Positions 46,508 to 55,713 of a DNA stretch of 57,537 nt are shown here, one piece after another (position 1 is the stretch's first letter; each line of letters starts with the position of its first letter). The stretch is from CAYQCN01 sp964415975 (GTDB lineage: Bacteria > Patescibacteriota > Saccharimonadia > QS-5-54-17), in contig CAYQCN010000003.1 of assembly GCA_964415975.1 (NCBI GenBank), forward strand, positions 1 to 57,537, written 5' to 3'. The notes beneath the pieces were generated by a model that did not search any database, was not told where the DNA came from, and saw only the letters and a program-made list of their open reading frames with translations. The position numbers and the translations under genes were made by a program.

Positions 46508-48340
46508 ATGAAAGCAATGAAAGGTAACATGAAGAGTCACCACCGAAACTTAGGGTTTATTGCGGTAGTGATGCTCTTTGTCCTGTTAGTTTTGGCTCTG
46601 GTTGGGGTAGATGATGATACTGAACAGGTGTCTCTATCGGAGGTAGTAGAGAGAGTTAATGACGGCCAGATAGAAGAGCTGGTCATAGATGGTAATGAAA
46701 TTCGTGCGATACCGATAGACGAGGATGAGCCAGACCTAATCACTTACCGTGAAGAAGGTGTAGGTATATCTGAATACGGAATTGATGTATCAGCTGTGAC
46801 TGTGACTACTGAAGATCCGACCGATAGTGGGCAATTATTTAATCTATTCTTAATATCATTGCTGCCAATACTGATAATAATCGGTTTCTTTTACTTTATG
46901 ATGCGACAGGCTCAGGGTCAGAACAATCAAGCAATGGGCTTTGGCAAGAGTAAGGAGCGAGTTTATGGCAATGAAAAGGAGAAGGTGACATTTGACGACG
47001 TGGCAGGATCTGATGAGTCGAAAGAAGAACTACAAGAAATAGTAGAGTTTTTAAAAACTCCTAAAAAGTTTTCTGATATAGGGGCCAGAATCCCCAAAGG
47101 GGTATTGATGATTGGTTCGCCCGGAACTGGTAAGACTATGATAGCTAGGGCTGTTGCCGGCGAGGCAGAAGCACCGTTCTTTAGCATATCTGGATCAGAA
47201 TTTGTGGAGATGTTTGTTGGTGTCGGCGCTAGTCGAGTCAGAGACCTGTTCATGAAGGCTAAAAAGAACGCACCCTGTATAATATTTATCGATGAGATAG
47301 ACGCAGTTGGTCGCAGGCGCGGATCTGGAATGGGCGGCGGCCATGATGAAAGAGAGCAAACACTTAATCAGATACTGGTAGAGATGGATGGGTTTGAGCA
47401 GGGTACAAATGTGATTGTAATCGCTGCTACAAACAGACCAGACGTCCTAGATCCAGCCCTTTTGAGACCGGGTAGATTTGACCGACAAGTGCAGATCGAG
47501 CTACCAGACAGAAAAGATCGCAAAGCAATTCTTGAAGTTCACCTTAAAGAGAAAAAGGCGGTAAAAGATATCAATCTAGAGCCATTAGCGGCTAAGACGG
47601 CCGGCATGAGTGGAGCTGACCTCTCCAATGTAGTTAACGAGGCGGCAATATTGGCGGCGCGCGATGACCGCAAAGAGATAAACACTCAAGACCTAGATGA
47701 TGCATTTGAGAAAGTGGCCATCGGGCCTGAGCGAAAAAGCAAGGTTATGAGCGAGCAAGAGAAGAAGCTTACGGCTTATCACGAGGGTGGGCACGCTATA
47801 GTGGGTCACGTGTTAGAGAATGCTGATCCTATACACAAGGTGACTATAGTGAGTCGTGGTGGCGCTGGTGGTGTGACGTGGAGCCTTCCGAGCGAGGAGA
47901 GGAACTACCAGACGATCGCTGAATTCAAAGACTCTATGGCGATGGCCATGGGAGGTAGACTGGCAGAGGATGTTGTGTTTGGTCATGACAATGTTACTAC
48001 AGGTGCAGGTAACGATTTGAAGAAAGCAACTTCATTGGCTCGGGATATGGTCACCAAGTACGGCATGGCTGAAGAGCTGTCTAATCAGTACCTAGATTCA
48101 AGTGATCATTCTATATTACTAGACAGAGAATTGTCGCAAACTAAAGAATATTCGGATGCTACAGCAGAGAAAATTGATGCAGCTGTCCGCTCACTGCTAG
48201 AAGAAGCGGCTGATCGAGCTCGGAAGATTATCGAGAAAAACCGCACTGCTTTAGACGCTTTAGCTGATGCTTTGTTAGAAAAAGAGACAATTAACGAGGA
48301 AGAAGTTAAAGACATATTGCAAAACGCCCAAGCTGATTAG
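46508..48340 (+). CDS. ftsH: ATP-dependent zinc metalloprotease FtsH
   Basis: FtsH is a membrane-bound AAA+ hexamer that degrades membrane and regulatory proteins. The 610 residues have two membrane segments (about 18-36 and 114-132) around an outside domain, Walker A (GSPGTGKT, about 203), Walker B (IIFIDEIDAVGRRRG), the second region of homology (ATNRPDVLDPALLRPGRFDRQ) and the zinc motif HEGGH (about 424-428). The tilS-ftsH order is widespread. Confidence 0.97.
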   Translation: MKAMKGNMKSHHRNLGFIAVVMLFVLLVLALVGVDDDTEQVSLSEVVERVNDGQIEELVIDGNEIRAIPIDEDEPDLITYREEGVGISEYGIDVSAVTVTTEDPTDSGQLFNLFLISLLPILIIIGFFYFMMRQAQGQNNQAMGFGKSKERVYGNEKEKVTFDDVAGSDESKEELQEIVEFLKTPKKFSDIGARIPKGVLMIGSPGTGKTMIARAVAGEAEAPFFSISGSEFVEMFVGVGASRVRDLFMKAKKNAPCIIFIDEIDAVGRRRGSGMGGGHDEREQTLNQILVEMDGFEQGTNVIVIAATNRPDVLDPALLRPGRFDRQVQIELPDRKDRKAILEVHLKEKKAVKDINLEPLAAKTAGMSGADLSNVVNEAAILAARDDRKEINTQDLDDAFEKVAIGPERKSKVMSEQEKKLTAYHEGGHAIVGHVLENADPIHKVTIVSRGGAGGVTWSLPSEERNYQTIAEFKDSMAMAMGGRLAEDVVFGHDNVTTGAGNDLKKATSLARDMVTKYGMAEELSNQYLDSSDHSILLDRELSQTKEYSDATAEKIDAAVRSLLEEAADRARKIIEKNRTALDALADALLEKETINEEEVKDILQNAQAD

Positions 48341-48411
48341 TGACTTAAGTCCGCTTGTGGATTTGTACTGGTGACACCCAGCTGACATAATACATCTTTA
48401 AGAGGCTTGGA

Positions 48412-49989
48412 ATGAAAAAGGCTATACGACGAGCTAACCGGTCACTAACTATAGGGGCAGCTGCAGCTGTATTATCGATAAGTTATCTGCTTAGCGGTGT
48501 GTTCGGCTTACTGCGTGATAGGCTTTTGACGGCTCAATTTGGCCTAGAGGGAGATCTCGACGCTTACTTTATCGCATTTTCAATTCCCGATTTGCTGTTT
48601 TTCATTCTGGTATCAGGAGCTCTAACTGTAACCTTGCTTCCAGTGTTGACTGAAAGGTTTAAGGCTAATAACAAGAAATCAGCTTGGGAGATATCTTCTA
48701 GCATGATTAATTTGCTAGCCCTGCTGACTATTATAGCCAGTGTGCTTTTGTTTGCTTTTGCCGATCCGCTGATAAGGTTGCTGGCGCCAAGTTTTGATCC
48801 AGAGCGACACCAACTCGCAGTCGATATTATGCGCATACTCTCCCTTAACCCGTTCTTTTTTGCGGTATCGAGTGTATTTGGAACTATACAACAGGCCTTT
48901 GGTCGGTTCTTTTTCTTTGCTATTGCACCCATTATATATAACCTCGGCATTATATTTGGTGTTGTATACCTAAGCGACATGTTCGGAATTCATGGTGTTG
49001 CCTACGGTGTAGTAATCGGCGCTGTTGCCCAAGCTGGTGTTCAGTGGCTTGGAGTAGTTGGATTAGGATTTCAATACAAGCCTCATATATTTTGGAAGAA
49101 TAAAGGTTTTAGGCAGGTTATTCGTCTGATAATACCACGGTCTGCCGATGAGAGTATAGTTTATCTGACTACTTTAATAGAGAGAGCTATTGCCTCGAGC
49201 TTAGTGGTAGGCTCTGTGGCGGCATATCAACTTGCATTCAACCTAAAAAATTACCCTATTACACTGATAGGCACCGCTATCGCTACCGCTGCTTTCCCTA
49301 AGCTTTCTGAGCGAGCTTTGAGCACAAGAACAGATTTGCTGAAGAAAGAAATTCTCGATGTTGTTCGGGCAATTTTATGGTTTGCTGTTCCTACGGCGGT
49401 GGCTGTGGTGCTTTTGCGTGGATACATTGTGCGTCTTTTGCTTGGGTTTGGAGACGTAGTAGTGGCCAACATATTTGGTTGGTTTGCGGTGGCTATAGTT
49501 TTTCAGTGCATTTTGCGTATAGTGGCAAGAGTTTTCTATGCTCAGCAAGACACCAAGACCCCTCTTTATGCCAATATAATGGCTATTGTTTTAAATACAG
49601 TGTTGGCTTTAAGCTTGGTGCAAATATTTGGCGTAGTCGGCCTAGCCATGTCGCACTCTATAACCTCAATCTTCATAGTTGCATTTTTGGTATTGGTATT
49701 GATCCGGCGGCTGGGAATGTTCTTTACTAAGACGTTCATAAGTAATGTGGGTAATATATTGATAAGCTCGGCGGCTATGGGTGGTGTTACATATTTACTG
49801 ATAAGGTTTGTGTTCCCGCTGCTTGCAGGCGAGACAGGATTCTTTACATTGGCGCCAAAATTCAGCGCAATAGTACTAATCAGCATGAGTATATATGTGT
49901 TTGTTGGTAGTCAGTTACGCTTGCCAGAAGCGCTGGTAGTTAGTTCGCGCTTGAAGCGAATTATTAATCAGAGGGTTCAGATAGGATGA
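48412..49989 (+). CDS. murJ: Lipid II flippase MurJ
   Basis: MurJ moves lipid II across the cytoplasmic membrane. The 525-residue protein has about 14 membrane segments. Family patterns are SGVFGLLRDRLLTAQFGLEGDLDAYFIAF at the N-terminus (about 28-56), LPVLTERF and the RVFYAQQDTKTPLYANI loop near residue 380. AAGAGG lies 6 nt before the ATG. Its end overlaps lepA by 4 nt. With PBP1 and UppP it covers the lipid-carrier part of wall synthesis in this window. Confidence 0.94.
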   Translation: MKKAIRRANRSLTIGAAAAVLSISYLLSGVFGLLRDRLLTAQFGLEGDLDAYFIAFSIPDLLFFILVSGALTVTLLPVLTERFKANNKKSAWEISSSMINLLALLTIIASVLLFAFADPLIRLLAPSFDPERHQLAVDIMRILSLNPFFFAVSSVFGTIQQAFGRFFFFAIAPIIYNLGIIFGVVYLSDMFGIHGVAYGVVIGAVAQAGVQWLGVVGLGFQYKPHIFWKNKGFRQVIRLIIPRSADESIVYLTTLIERAIASSLVVGSVAAYQLAFNLKNYPITLIGTAIATAAFPKLSERALSTRTDLLKKEILDVVRAILWFAVPTAVAVVLLRGYIVRLLLGFGDVVVANIFGWFAVAIVFQCILRIVARVFYAQQDTKTPLYANIMAIVLNTVLALSLVQIFGVVGLAMSHSITSIFIVAFLVLVLIRRLGMFFTKTFISNVGNILISSAAMGGVTYLLIRFVFPLLAGETGFFTLAPKFSAIVLISMSIYVFVGSQLRLPEALVVSSRLKRIINQRVQIG

Positions 49990-51758
49990 AAATAAGAAAC
50001 TTTTGCATAATTGCACATATTGACCACGGCAAGTCGACCTTAGCTGACAGGATGCTTGAGCTGACAGGAACGGTCGAAAGCCGGGATATGCATGCTCAGC
50101 ATCTTGATCAGATGGAGTTAGAGCAAGAAAAGGGTATAACTATAAAGCTACAGCCAGTTCGAATGCAGTGGCAGGACAGCGAACTCAACCTGATCGATAC
50201 ACCGGGCCATGTCGACTTTAGTTATGAAGTTTCACGGAGCCTGCAGGCTGTCGAGGGGGCGATACTGGTTGTGGATGCAGCTCAAGGCATAGAGGCCCAG
50301 ACACTAGCCAATGTATATTTGGCCATTGAAGCTGGGCTTGAGATTATTCCTGTTATTAACAAAATCGATCTGCCTGCCGCCCAGCCGGAAAAAGTAGCCC
50401 AAGAATTGAGCAACTTGCTGGGGTGCGAGTATGATGATGTGCTTTGGGCGTCCGGCAAGACTGGTGAGGGTGTTGAAAATATATTGGACCGTTTAGTAGA
50501 AGATGTGCCTGTACCTGGCGGAAACTCGGAAGACCCGCTCAGGGCTCTTATATTCGACTCGATTTATGATGAATATAGGGGGGTTATAGTCTATGTTAGA
50601 GTTATTGACGGCGTCTTAAGTAATGGCTCCTCGATTACTCTGCTGGGTAGTGGCAAGCAGAGTGAAGTGACAGAGCTCGGGTGGTTTCAGCCCAAGCCGA
50701 AGCTAGCCACCAGGCTTGATACCGGCCAGATCGGCTATGTGGTAACTAACTATAAATCAGTTCGAGAGGCTCAGGTAGGCGATACAGTTACAGACTTAAA
50801 AGAGCCGAGTGGCAGGCCTTTACCGGGCTATCAGACTATTAAGCCCTTCGTGTTTGCTGGATTTTTTCCTAGTTCTGGCGATCAGCACAAGACTTTGAAA
50901 GATGCCTTGGAGCGATTACAGCTAAATGATGCTGCTTTGCAGTTTAGCCCGGAAAACTCTCAAGTGCTTGGTTTCGGTTTTAGGATTGGATTTCTGGGGC
51001 TTTTACATATGGAGATTATTAAGGAGAGGTTGGAGCGTGAGTTTGACCTAGAGCTGATAGTCACCAATCCGGCCACTGACTATCGGGTTAGATACACAGA
51101 TGGTGGCGATGATGTCATCAGGTCTGCCAGTGAGCTGCCGGATCAGGCTAAACTAGCAAGCGTAGCCGAGCCCTGGATTAATGGCGAGGTGGTAGTAGTG
51201 AAAGAGTATCTAGGTAATGTGATTAGTCTTATAAATAGCATTAGGGGTGTGCAAAACCACATAAGCTACCCAGAAGAAGACACCGCTTTGGTTACCTTTA
51301 AGGCTCCGCTAGCTAATGTGTTGACTAAATTTTACGACCAGCTCAAGAGTGTGACTAGTGGTTATGGTTCTTTTAGCTATGAATCTGCTGGCTACTTCGA
51401 GGAAGATCTAGTCAGGCTCGATGTTTTAATAGATGGTGAACTAGTAGACTCACTAAGCCAGATTGTGCATCGTAGTGAAGCTTACGATGTTGGACGCAAT
51501 ATCGTAGAGCGCCTAAAAGAGGTTATCCCTCGTCAAATGTATGAGGTAAGCCTCCAGGCTGCTATCGGTGGCAAAATTATCGCTCGTGACGATATAAAGG
51601 CGCTTGGCAAGAATGTCACAGCCAAGCTGTATGGCGGTGATGTTACTCGAAAGCGTAAGTTACTTGAAAAACAAAAAGAAGGCAAAAGGCGAATGAAGAA
51701 AATGGGCAAGGTAGATATACCTCCAGAGGCTTTTACAGTTTTGCTGCAAAAGGATTAA
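49986..51758 (+). CDS. lepA: Elongation factor 4 (LepA)
   Basis: LepA is a ribosome-binding translational GTPase involved in back-translocation and initiation fidelity. The 590 residues start at the G1 region (IRNFCIIAHIDHGKSTLADR) and contain G2 (EKGITIKLQPV), G3 (DTPGHVDFSYEV), G4 (NKIDLPAA) and G5 (ASGKTGEG). The LepA-specific C-terminal domain is present (LYGGDVTRKRKLLEKQKEGK). It overlaps murJ by 4 nt. Confidence 0.97.
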   Translation: MKIRNFCIIAHIDHGKSTLADRMLELTGTVESRDMHAQHLDQMELEQEKGITIKLQPVRMQWQDSELNLIDTPGHVDFSYEVSRSLQAVEGAILVVDAAQGIEAQTLANVYLAIEAGLEIIPVINKIDLPAAQPEKVAQELSNLLGCEYDDVLWASGKTGEGVENILDRLVEDVPVPGGNSEDPLRALIFDSIYDEYRGVIVYVRVIDGVLSNGSSITLLGSGKQSEVTELGWFQPKPKLATRLDTGQIGYVVTNYKSVREAQVGDTVTDLKEPSGRPLPGYQTIKPFVFAGFFPSSGDQHKTLKDALERLQLNDAALQFSPENSQVLGFGFRIGFLGLLHMEIIKERLEREFDLELIVTNPATDYRVRYTDGGDDVIRSASELPDQAKLASVAEPWINGEVVVVKEYLGNVISLINSIRGVQNHISYPEEDTALVTFKAPLANVLTKFYDQLKSVTSGYGSFSYESAGYFEEDLVRLDVLIDGELVDSLSQIVHRSEAYDVGRNIVERLKEVIPRQMYEVSLQAAIGGKIIARDDIKALGKNVTAKLYGGDVTRKRKLLEKQKEGKRRMKKMGKVDIPPEAFTVLLQKD

Positions 51759-51814
51759 TCTTTAAGGTGTTAGCTCTTGGTGCCCTTTTAATATATATGT
51801 AGAATACAATTTAT

Positions 51815-52423
51815 ATGTTTTCTTGGCTTAAATCTTCACCTCCACCCACCCCCGGTAAGTTAATTGTTATTTCTGGCCCTGGCGGCGTCGGCAAGACAAC
51901 CGTTGCAAATGAGCTACTGTCTAGGTATTCGGATATGCATCGTTCGGTAAGCGCCACAACTAGAGCACCAAGAAAAGGCGAAGTGCCAGGTACTGACTAT
52001 TACTACATATCAAATAGTGATTTTGAGGCAAAATTCCGTAATGATGAGTTCTTAGAATATGCCAAAATTCACGATGCATGGTATGGCACATTGCAAAGTG
52101 AAGTAGAAGAAGATCGTAAAAAGGGCAAGCATGTACTTTTGGTAGTAAATGTAGAGGGCGGCATTAGCATAAAAAGAAAACATCCAGATGCTGAGTTGAT
52201 ATTTCTTCAACCGCCTAGTGTACAAGAGCTTGAGCGCAGGCTCAAAGAAAGAGCTATAGACTCCCAGGCTGGCATACAGACCAGGTTGCAAGCTGCTGCT
52301 GGCGAGATTTCTACCGCTTATGAAAAATATGATCATATTATTACCAATTACACTGTAAACGACACAGTTGAGCATATTAGACGAATAGTGGACAGAAATT
52401 CAGCTGGCACTCTTGACGCTTGA
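51815..52423 (+). CDS. gmk: Guanylate kinase
   Basis: Guanylate kinase phosphorylates GMP to GDP. The 202 residues contain the P-loop (ISGPGGVGKTTVANELL, about 20-36), the GMP-binding SVSATTRAPRKGEVPGTDYYY, YGTLQSEVEE and the LVVNVEGG and IFLQPPS strands. The P-loop is GPGGVGKT, where GPSGVGKS is more usual. TACAAT (51805-51810) ends 4 nt before the ATG and TAGAAT 9 nt before; no ribosome site is present. Its last codons carry the CIRCE operator of the next operon. Confidence 0.95.
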   Translation: MFSWLKSSPPPTPGKLIVISGPGGVGKTTVANELLSRYSDMHRSVSATTRAPRKGEVPGTDYYYISNSDFEAKFRNDEFLEYAKIHDAWYGTLQSEVEEDRKKGKHVLLVVNVEGGISIKRKHPDAELIFLQPPSVQELERRLKERAIDSQAGIQTRLQAAAGEISTAYEKYDHIITNYTVNDTVEHIRRIVDRNSAGTLDA

Positions 52424-52442
52424 GTGCTAACTGACGTAATAT
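52404..52442 (+). promoter_or_regulatory. CIRCE operator and promoter of the hrcA operon
   Basis: CTGGCACTC (52404-52412), a 9-nt spacer and GAGTGCTAA (52422-52430) match the CIRCE consensus TTAGCACTC-N9-GAGTGCTAA except for two bases at the left edge. The spacer contains TTGACG (-35, 52413-52418), followed by an 18-bp spacer and TAATAT (-10, 52437-52442). HrcA bound here would block transcription. The operator overlaps the gmk stop codon. Confidence 0.88.
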
Positions 52443-52492
52443 ACTACATGGACGCAGTTTAGGGCGTCTTGAATGAATTAATTAAGAGGTGA

Positions 52493-53200
52493 ATGCCCGT
52501 GACTGCACGCCAAGAGCGCTTATTAAGTACGATAGTTGAGTACTATGTGCAGACTGCAACACCGGTCGGTTCGCGTGCTTTGGCCAGTCAGTTCGGAGTG
52601 TCGCCAGCCACCATCCGCTCAGAGATGGCGTACCTTGAAGATAAAGGCTATATTACGCATCCCCACACTAGCGCGGGTCGAATACCCACTGATGCTGGCT
52701 ATCGTTTTTATGTTGAACAAACACTCGCACCGCGCAGCAAGCTAGATGCTACTGCTCGGATACGCCAAGCTGTAGAGCAGCGCATTGGTAGCGCCGGATC
52801 TCCTCAGTCAGCGATAAAAGTTGCTGTAGATTCGTTGGTCCATGTAACTCACAATGTTGCTTTTGCCAGCATGGGAGAAGCCACATATATAAAGGGCTTC
52901 TCCCAGCTCTTTAATCAACCAGAGTTCAGCGACGATGTCGGTGACATTGCAGGTTTGCTGGACAATCTAGAGCTTTGGCTGCAAGAGATGCAGCCGGAAA
53001 GAAAAGTGAGTGCTTATATAGGTGAAGAAAATGCAGTCGGCAAATCAAGCGGCTGCTCAGTAATAGTGGCTGGTTATGACTCACCATACAATCGGCAGGG
53101 CTACATAGGCGTGGTAGGCTCCACCAGGCAAAACTATAACACCGTAATGCGTCTAGTTGAGCATACGGCTAATTCTTTAGAGGAGGTATTGCATGAGTAA
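52493..53200 (+). CDS. hrcA: Heat-inducible transcription repressor HrcA (short form)
   Basis: HrcA binds CIRCE operators and represses chaperone genes until heat stress. The 235 residues keep the winged-helix domain (RQERLLSTIVEYYVQTATPVG, then SRALASQFGVSPATIRSEMAYLEDKGYI, about 5-55), HPHTSAGRIPTDAGYRFYV and the C-terminal VVGSTRQNYNTVMRLVEHT. The family is usually about 340 residues; the middle (GAF-like insertion) is reduced while both ends are intact. A CIRCE site lies in its own promoter, so it should be autoregulated. It overlaps grpE by 8 nt. Confidence 0.92.
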   Translation: MPVTARQERLLSTIVEYYVQTATPVGSRALASQFGVSPATIRSEMAYLEDKGYITHPHTSAGRIPTDAGYRFYVEQTLAPRSKLDATARIRQAVEQRIGSAGSPQSAIKVAVDSLVHVTHNVAFASMGEATYIKGFSQLFNQPEFSDDVGDIAGLLDNLELWLQEMQPERKVSAYIGEENAVGKSSGCSVIVAGYDSPYNRQGYIGVVGSTRQNYNTVMRLVEHTANSLEEVLHE

Positions 53201-53774
53201 GAATGATGAGACTAAAAATACCGAGTCAAGCACCAGCAAAGGCTCAAAAAACCAACAGACAAAACCTAAGAAGCAAAGGCGCGAAATCGACAAATTAAGT
53301 CAACAAGTTGAACAGCTTACACAGGATGTCCAGCGCGAGAGGGCAGACTTTGCCAACTATAGGCGCAGAGCCGAAAGTGAAAAGCAGCTAGCTAAAGAGT
53401 CAGCTAAAGCAGAACTTTTAACATACATGTTGCCGGTGATCGACGATCTAGAGAGAGCCCTCTCTCATCAGCCGAAAGAATTGGATGGTAATCCGTGGGT
53501 GGAAGGCATTGGTAAAGTATATGAACAACTCCAGCATACACTGAAGAGCTTAGGCATAGATAGGATTGCAGCTAAAGGTGCAACTTTCGACCCAAATCTG
53601 CATGATGCCGTTGGCTATGAAGGAGATACTGAAGATCAAGAAGAGGTGGTCGTCGAAGAGCTTAGGGCTGGATATATGCTAGGGGAAGATGTATTGAGGC
53701 CAAGTATGGTAAGAGTTGGAAGCAGTCAAAGTAAGCAAGATGATAGTAATGATAAAAAGGAGGATGACAAATGA
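53193..53774 (+). CDS. grpE: Nucleotide exchange factor GrpE
   Basis: GrpE releases ADP from DnaK. The 193 residues have a Lys/Ser/Gln-rich disordered head (1-30), the long dimer helix (about 31-75, QQVEQLTQDVQRERADFANYRRRAE), the four-helix part (LPVIDDLERAL) and the beta domain (FDPNLHDAVGYE...LRAGYMLGEDVLRPSMVRVG). GAGGAGG precedes ATG. It overlaps hrcA and dnaK (4 nt). Confidence 0.96.
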   Translation: MSKNDETKNTESSTSKGSKNQQTKPKKQRREIDKLSQQVEQLTQDVQRERADFANYRRRAESEKQLAKESAKAELLTYMLPVIDDLERALSHQPKELDGNPWVEGIGKVYEQLQHTLKSLGIDRIAAKGATFDPNLHDAVGYEGDTEDQEEVVVEELRAGYMLGEDVLRPSMVRVGSSQSKQDDSNDKKEDDK

Positions 53775-55696
53775 GTAAGATTTTAGGAATCGATTTAGGA
53801 ACAACTAACTCAGCTATGGCTATCATGGAGGGTGGAGACGCAACAATCATTGAGAATGCGGAAGGTAACCGCACCACTCCAAGTATAGTAGCTGTTAATA
53901 AAAGCGGAGAGCGTCTGGTAGGTCAGACAGCAAAACGCCAAGCCGTTACAAATGCCAAGAACACAATCTATGGAGTTAAGCGCTTGATTGGTCGTAAGTT
54001 TGACGATGAAGAAGTGCAAAGGGACTTGAAATTAATGTCTTATGAGATTGTAAAGTCTGACAAGGGCGTTAAGGTTAAGATGGGCGATGAAGAGTACAGC
54101 CCCGAGGAGATATCTGCTCAGATACTAGGCAAGCTTAAGGCCGATGCCGAAGAGTACACTGGCGAGAAGATTACAGAAGCAGTTATTACGGTGCCGGCAT
54201 ATTTTGACGACTCTCAACGTCAGGCTACTAAAGACGCTGGTAAAATTGCCGGGCTTGAAGTCAAGCGCATAATAAATGAGCCTACAGCGGCTGCCTTGGC
54301 TTACGGACTAGACAAGAAAAAGGAAGAAAAGATTGCAGTCTTTGACCTTGGCGGAGGAACATTTGATGTTTCTATACTTGAGCTGGGTGATGGTGTATTT
54401 GAGGTAAAGTCAACCAATGGAGATACTCACCTTGGAGGTGAAGATTTCGACTTGAAGATAATGAATCATTTGGTGGCTGAGTTTAAAAGCCAAGAGGGTA
54501 TAGACCTGTCCAAGGACAAGTCGGCTATGCAAAGATTGAAAGAAGCGGCTGAAAAAGCCAAGGTTGAGCTTTCTTCTACTACTGAGAGCGAGGTTAATCT
54601 GCCGTTTATTACTGCTGATGCTGACGGGCCTAAGCACTTTGAATATAAGCTAACGCGCTCAAAGCTTGAAAGCTTGGTGTCTGAGCTTGTTGCTAAGACA
54701 GAAGGTCCGTGCAAGAACGCTCTTAAGGATGCAGGTCTCAAAAGCGACGACATTGATGAAGTCATACTGGTCGGAGGCATGACTCGGATGCCGTCAGTTC
54801 AGGTAAAGGTAAAAGAAGTGTTTGGCAAGGAACCTCTAAAGGGCGTAAACCCTGATGAGGTAGTAGCTCTAGGCGCAGCTATACAAGGCGGGGTGCTGGG
54901 CGGAGACGTCAAAGACGTGCTGCTTTTAGACGTGACACCGCTTTCGCTTGGGCTTGAGACCGAGGGTGGAATTACGACTAAGTTGATAGAGCGCAACACC
55001 ACTGTGCCGACTAGTAAGAGTCAAATTTTCTCGACTGCAGCCGATAATCAAAGTTCGGTAGAGATTAATGTCTTGCAAGGTGAGCGTGAGATGGCGGCTG
55101 ACAACAAATCACTCGGCAAATTCATTCTAGATGGTATACCGCCTGCTCCTAGGGGAGTACCGCAGGTTGAAGTTACCTTTGATATCGACGCTAACGGTAT
55201 TTTGAATGTTAGCGCTAAAGACAAAGCTTCTGGAAAAGAGCAGTCTATTACTATCCAAAATAGCGGTAACCTCGACGAGGACGAAGTTGAACGAATGCAA
55301 AAGGACGCAGAGGCTCACGCAGAAGAAGACAAAAAGAAACGCGAGCTAGCAGAGGCTCGAAATCAGTTAGAAACTGCTGTTTACACTGCCGAGAAGCTAA
55401 AGACTGACCACAAAGAACAGTTAGAAGATGAGGATGTTAAGACTATAGAAGAGGCTGTTTCTGCAGCTAAGGAAAAAATAGAATCTGATGACAAAGAGGA
55501 TCTAGAAAAAGCCTCTGAAGAGTTACTCGAGAAGATACAGCCGATAGGCGCTAAGATGCATGAGAATGTCGAAAAAGAGGCGGCTGAACAGGCCGAAAAA
55601 GCTGAAACTGAAGTCGAGGGTGGCGACGAAGACTCCTCTGGAGAGGCTGAAGAAGCAGAGGTCGTAGATGATGATGAAAAAGAAGACGACAAATAA
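53771..55696 (+). CDS. dnaK: Chaperone DnaK (Hsp70)
   Basis: DnaK folds and protects client proteins through ATP cycles with DnaJ and GrpE. The 641 residues start with the phosphate-1 motif (ILGIDLGTTNSAMAI), then IINEPTAAALAYGLDKK, FDLGGGTFDVSILE and VILVGGMTRMPSVQ of the ATPase domain, then the linker DVLLLDVTPLSLG and the substrate domain. The C-terminal lid ends in an acidic tail, as in many homologues. GGAGG is 9 nt before the ATG. Confidence 0.98.
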   Translation: MSKILGIDLGTTNSAMAIMEGGDATIIENAEGNRTTPSIVAVNKSGERLVGQTAKRQAVTNAKNTIYGVKRLIGRKFDDEEVQRDLKLMSYEIVKSDKGVKVKMGDEEYSPEEISAQILGKLKADAEEYTGEKITEAVITVPAYFDDSQRQATKDAGKIAGLEVKRIINEPTAAALAYGLDKKKEEKIAVFDLGGGTFDVSILELGDGVFEVKSTNGDTHLGGEDFDLKIMNHLVAEFKSQEGIDLSKDKSAMQRLKEAAEKAKVELSSTTESEVNLPFITADADGPKHFEYKLTRSKLESLVSELVAKTEGPCKNALKDAGLKSDDIDEVILVGGMTRMPSVQVKVKEVFGKEPLKGVNPDEVVALGAAIQGGVLGGDVKDVLLLDVTPLSLGLETEGGITTKLIERNTTVPTSKSQIFSTAADNQSSVEINVLQGEREMAADNKSLGKFILDGIPPAPRGVPQVEVTFDIDANGILNVSAKDKASGKEQSITIQNSGNLDEDEVERMQKDAEAHAEEDKKKRELAEARNQLETAVYTAEKLKTDHKEQLEDEDVKTIEEAVSAAKEKIESDDKEDLEKASEELLEKIQPIGAKMHENVEKEAAEQAEKAETEVEGGDEDSSGEAEEAEVVDDDEKEDDK

Positions 55697-55713
55697 AATC
55701 GTCCGGGGGAATT

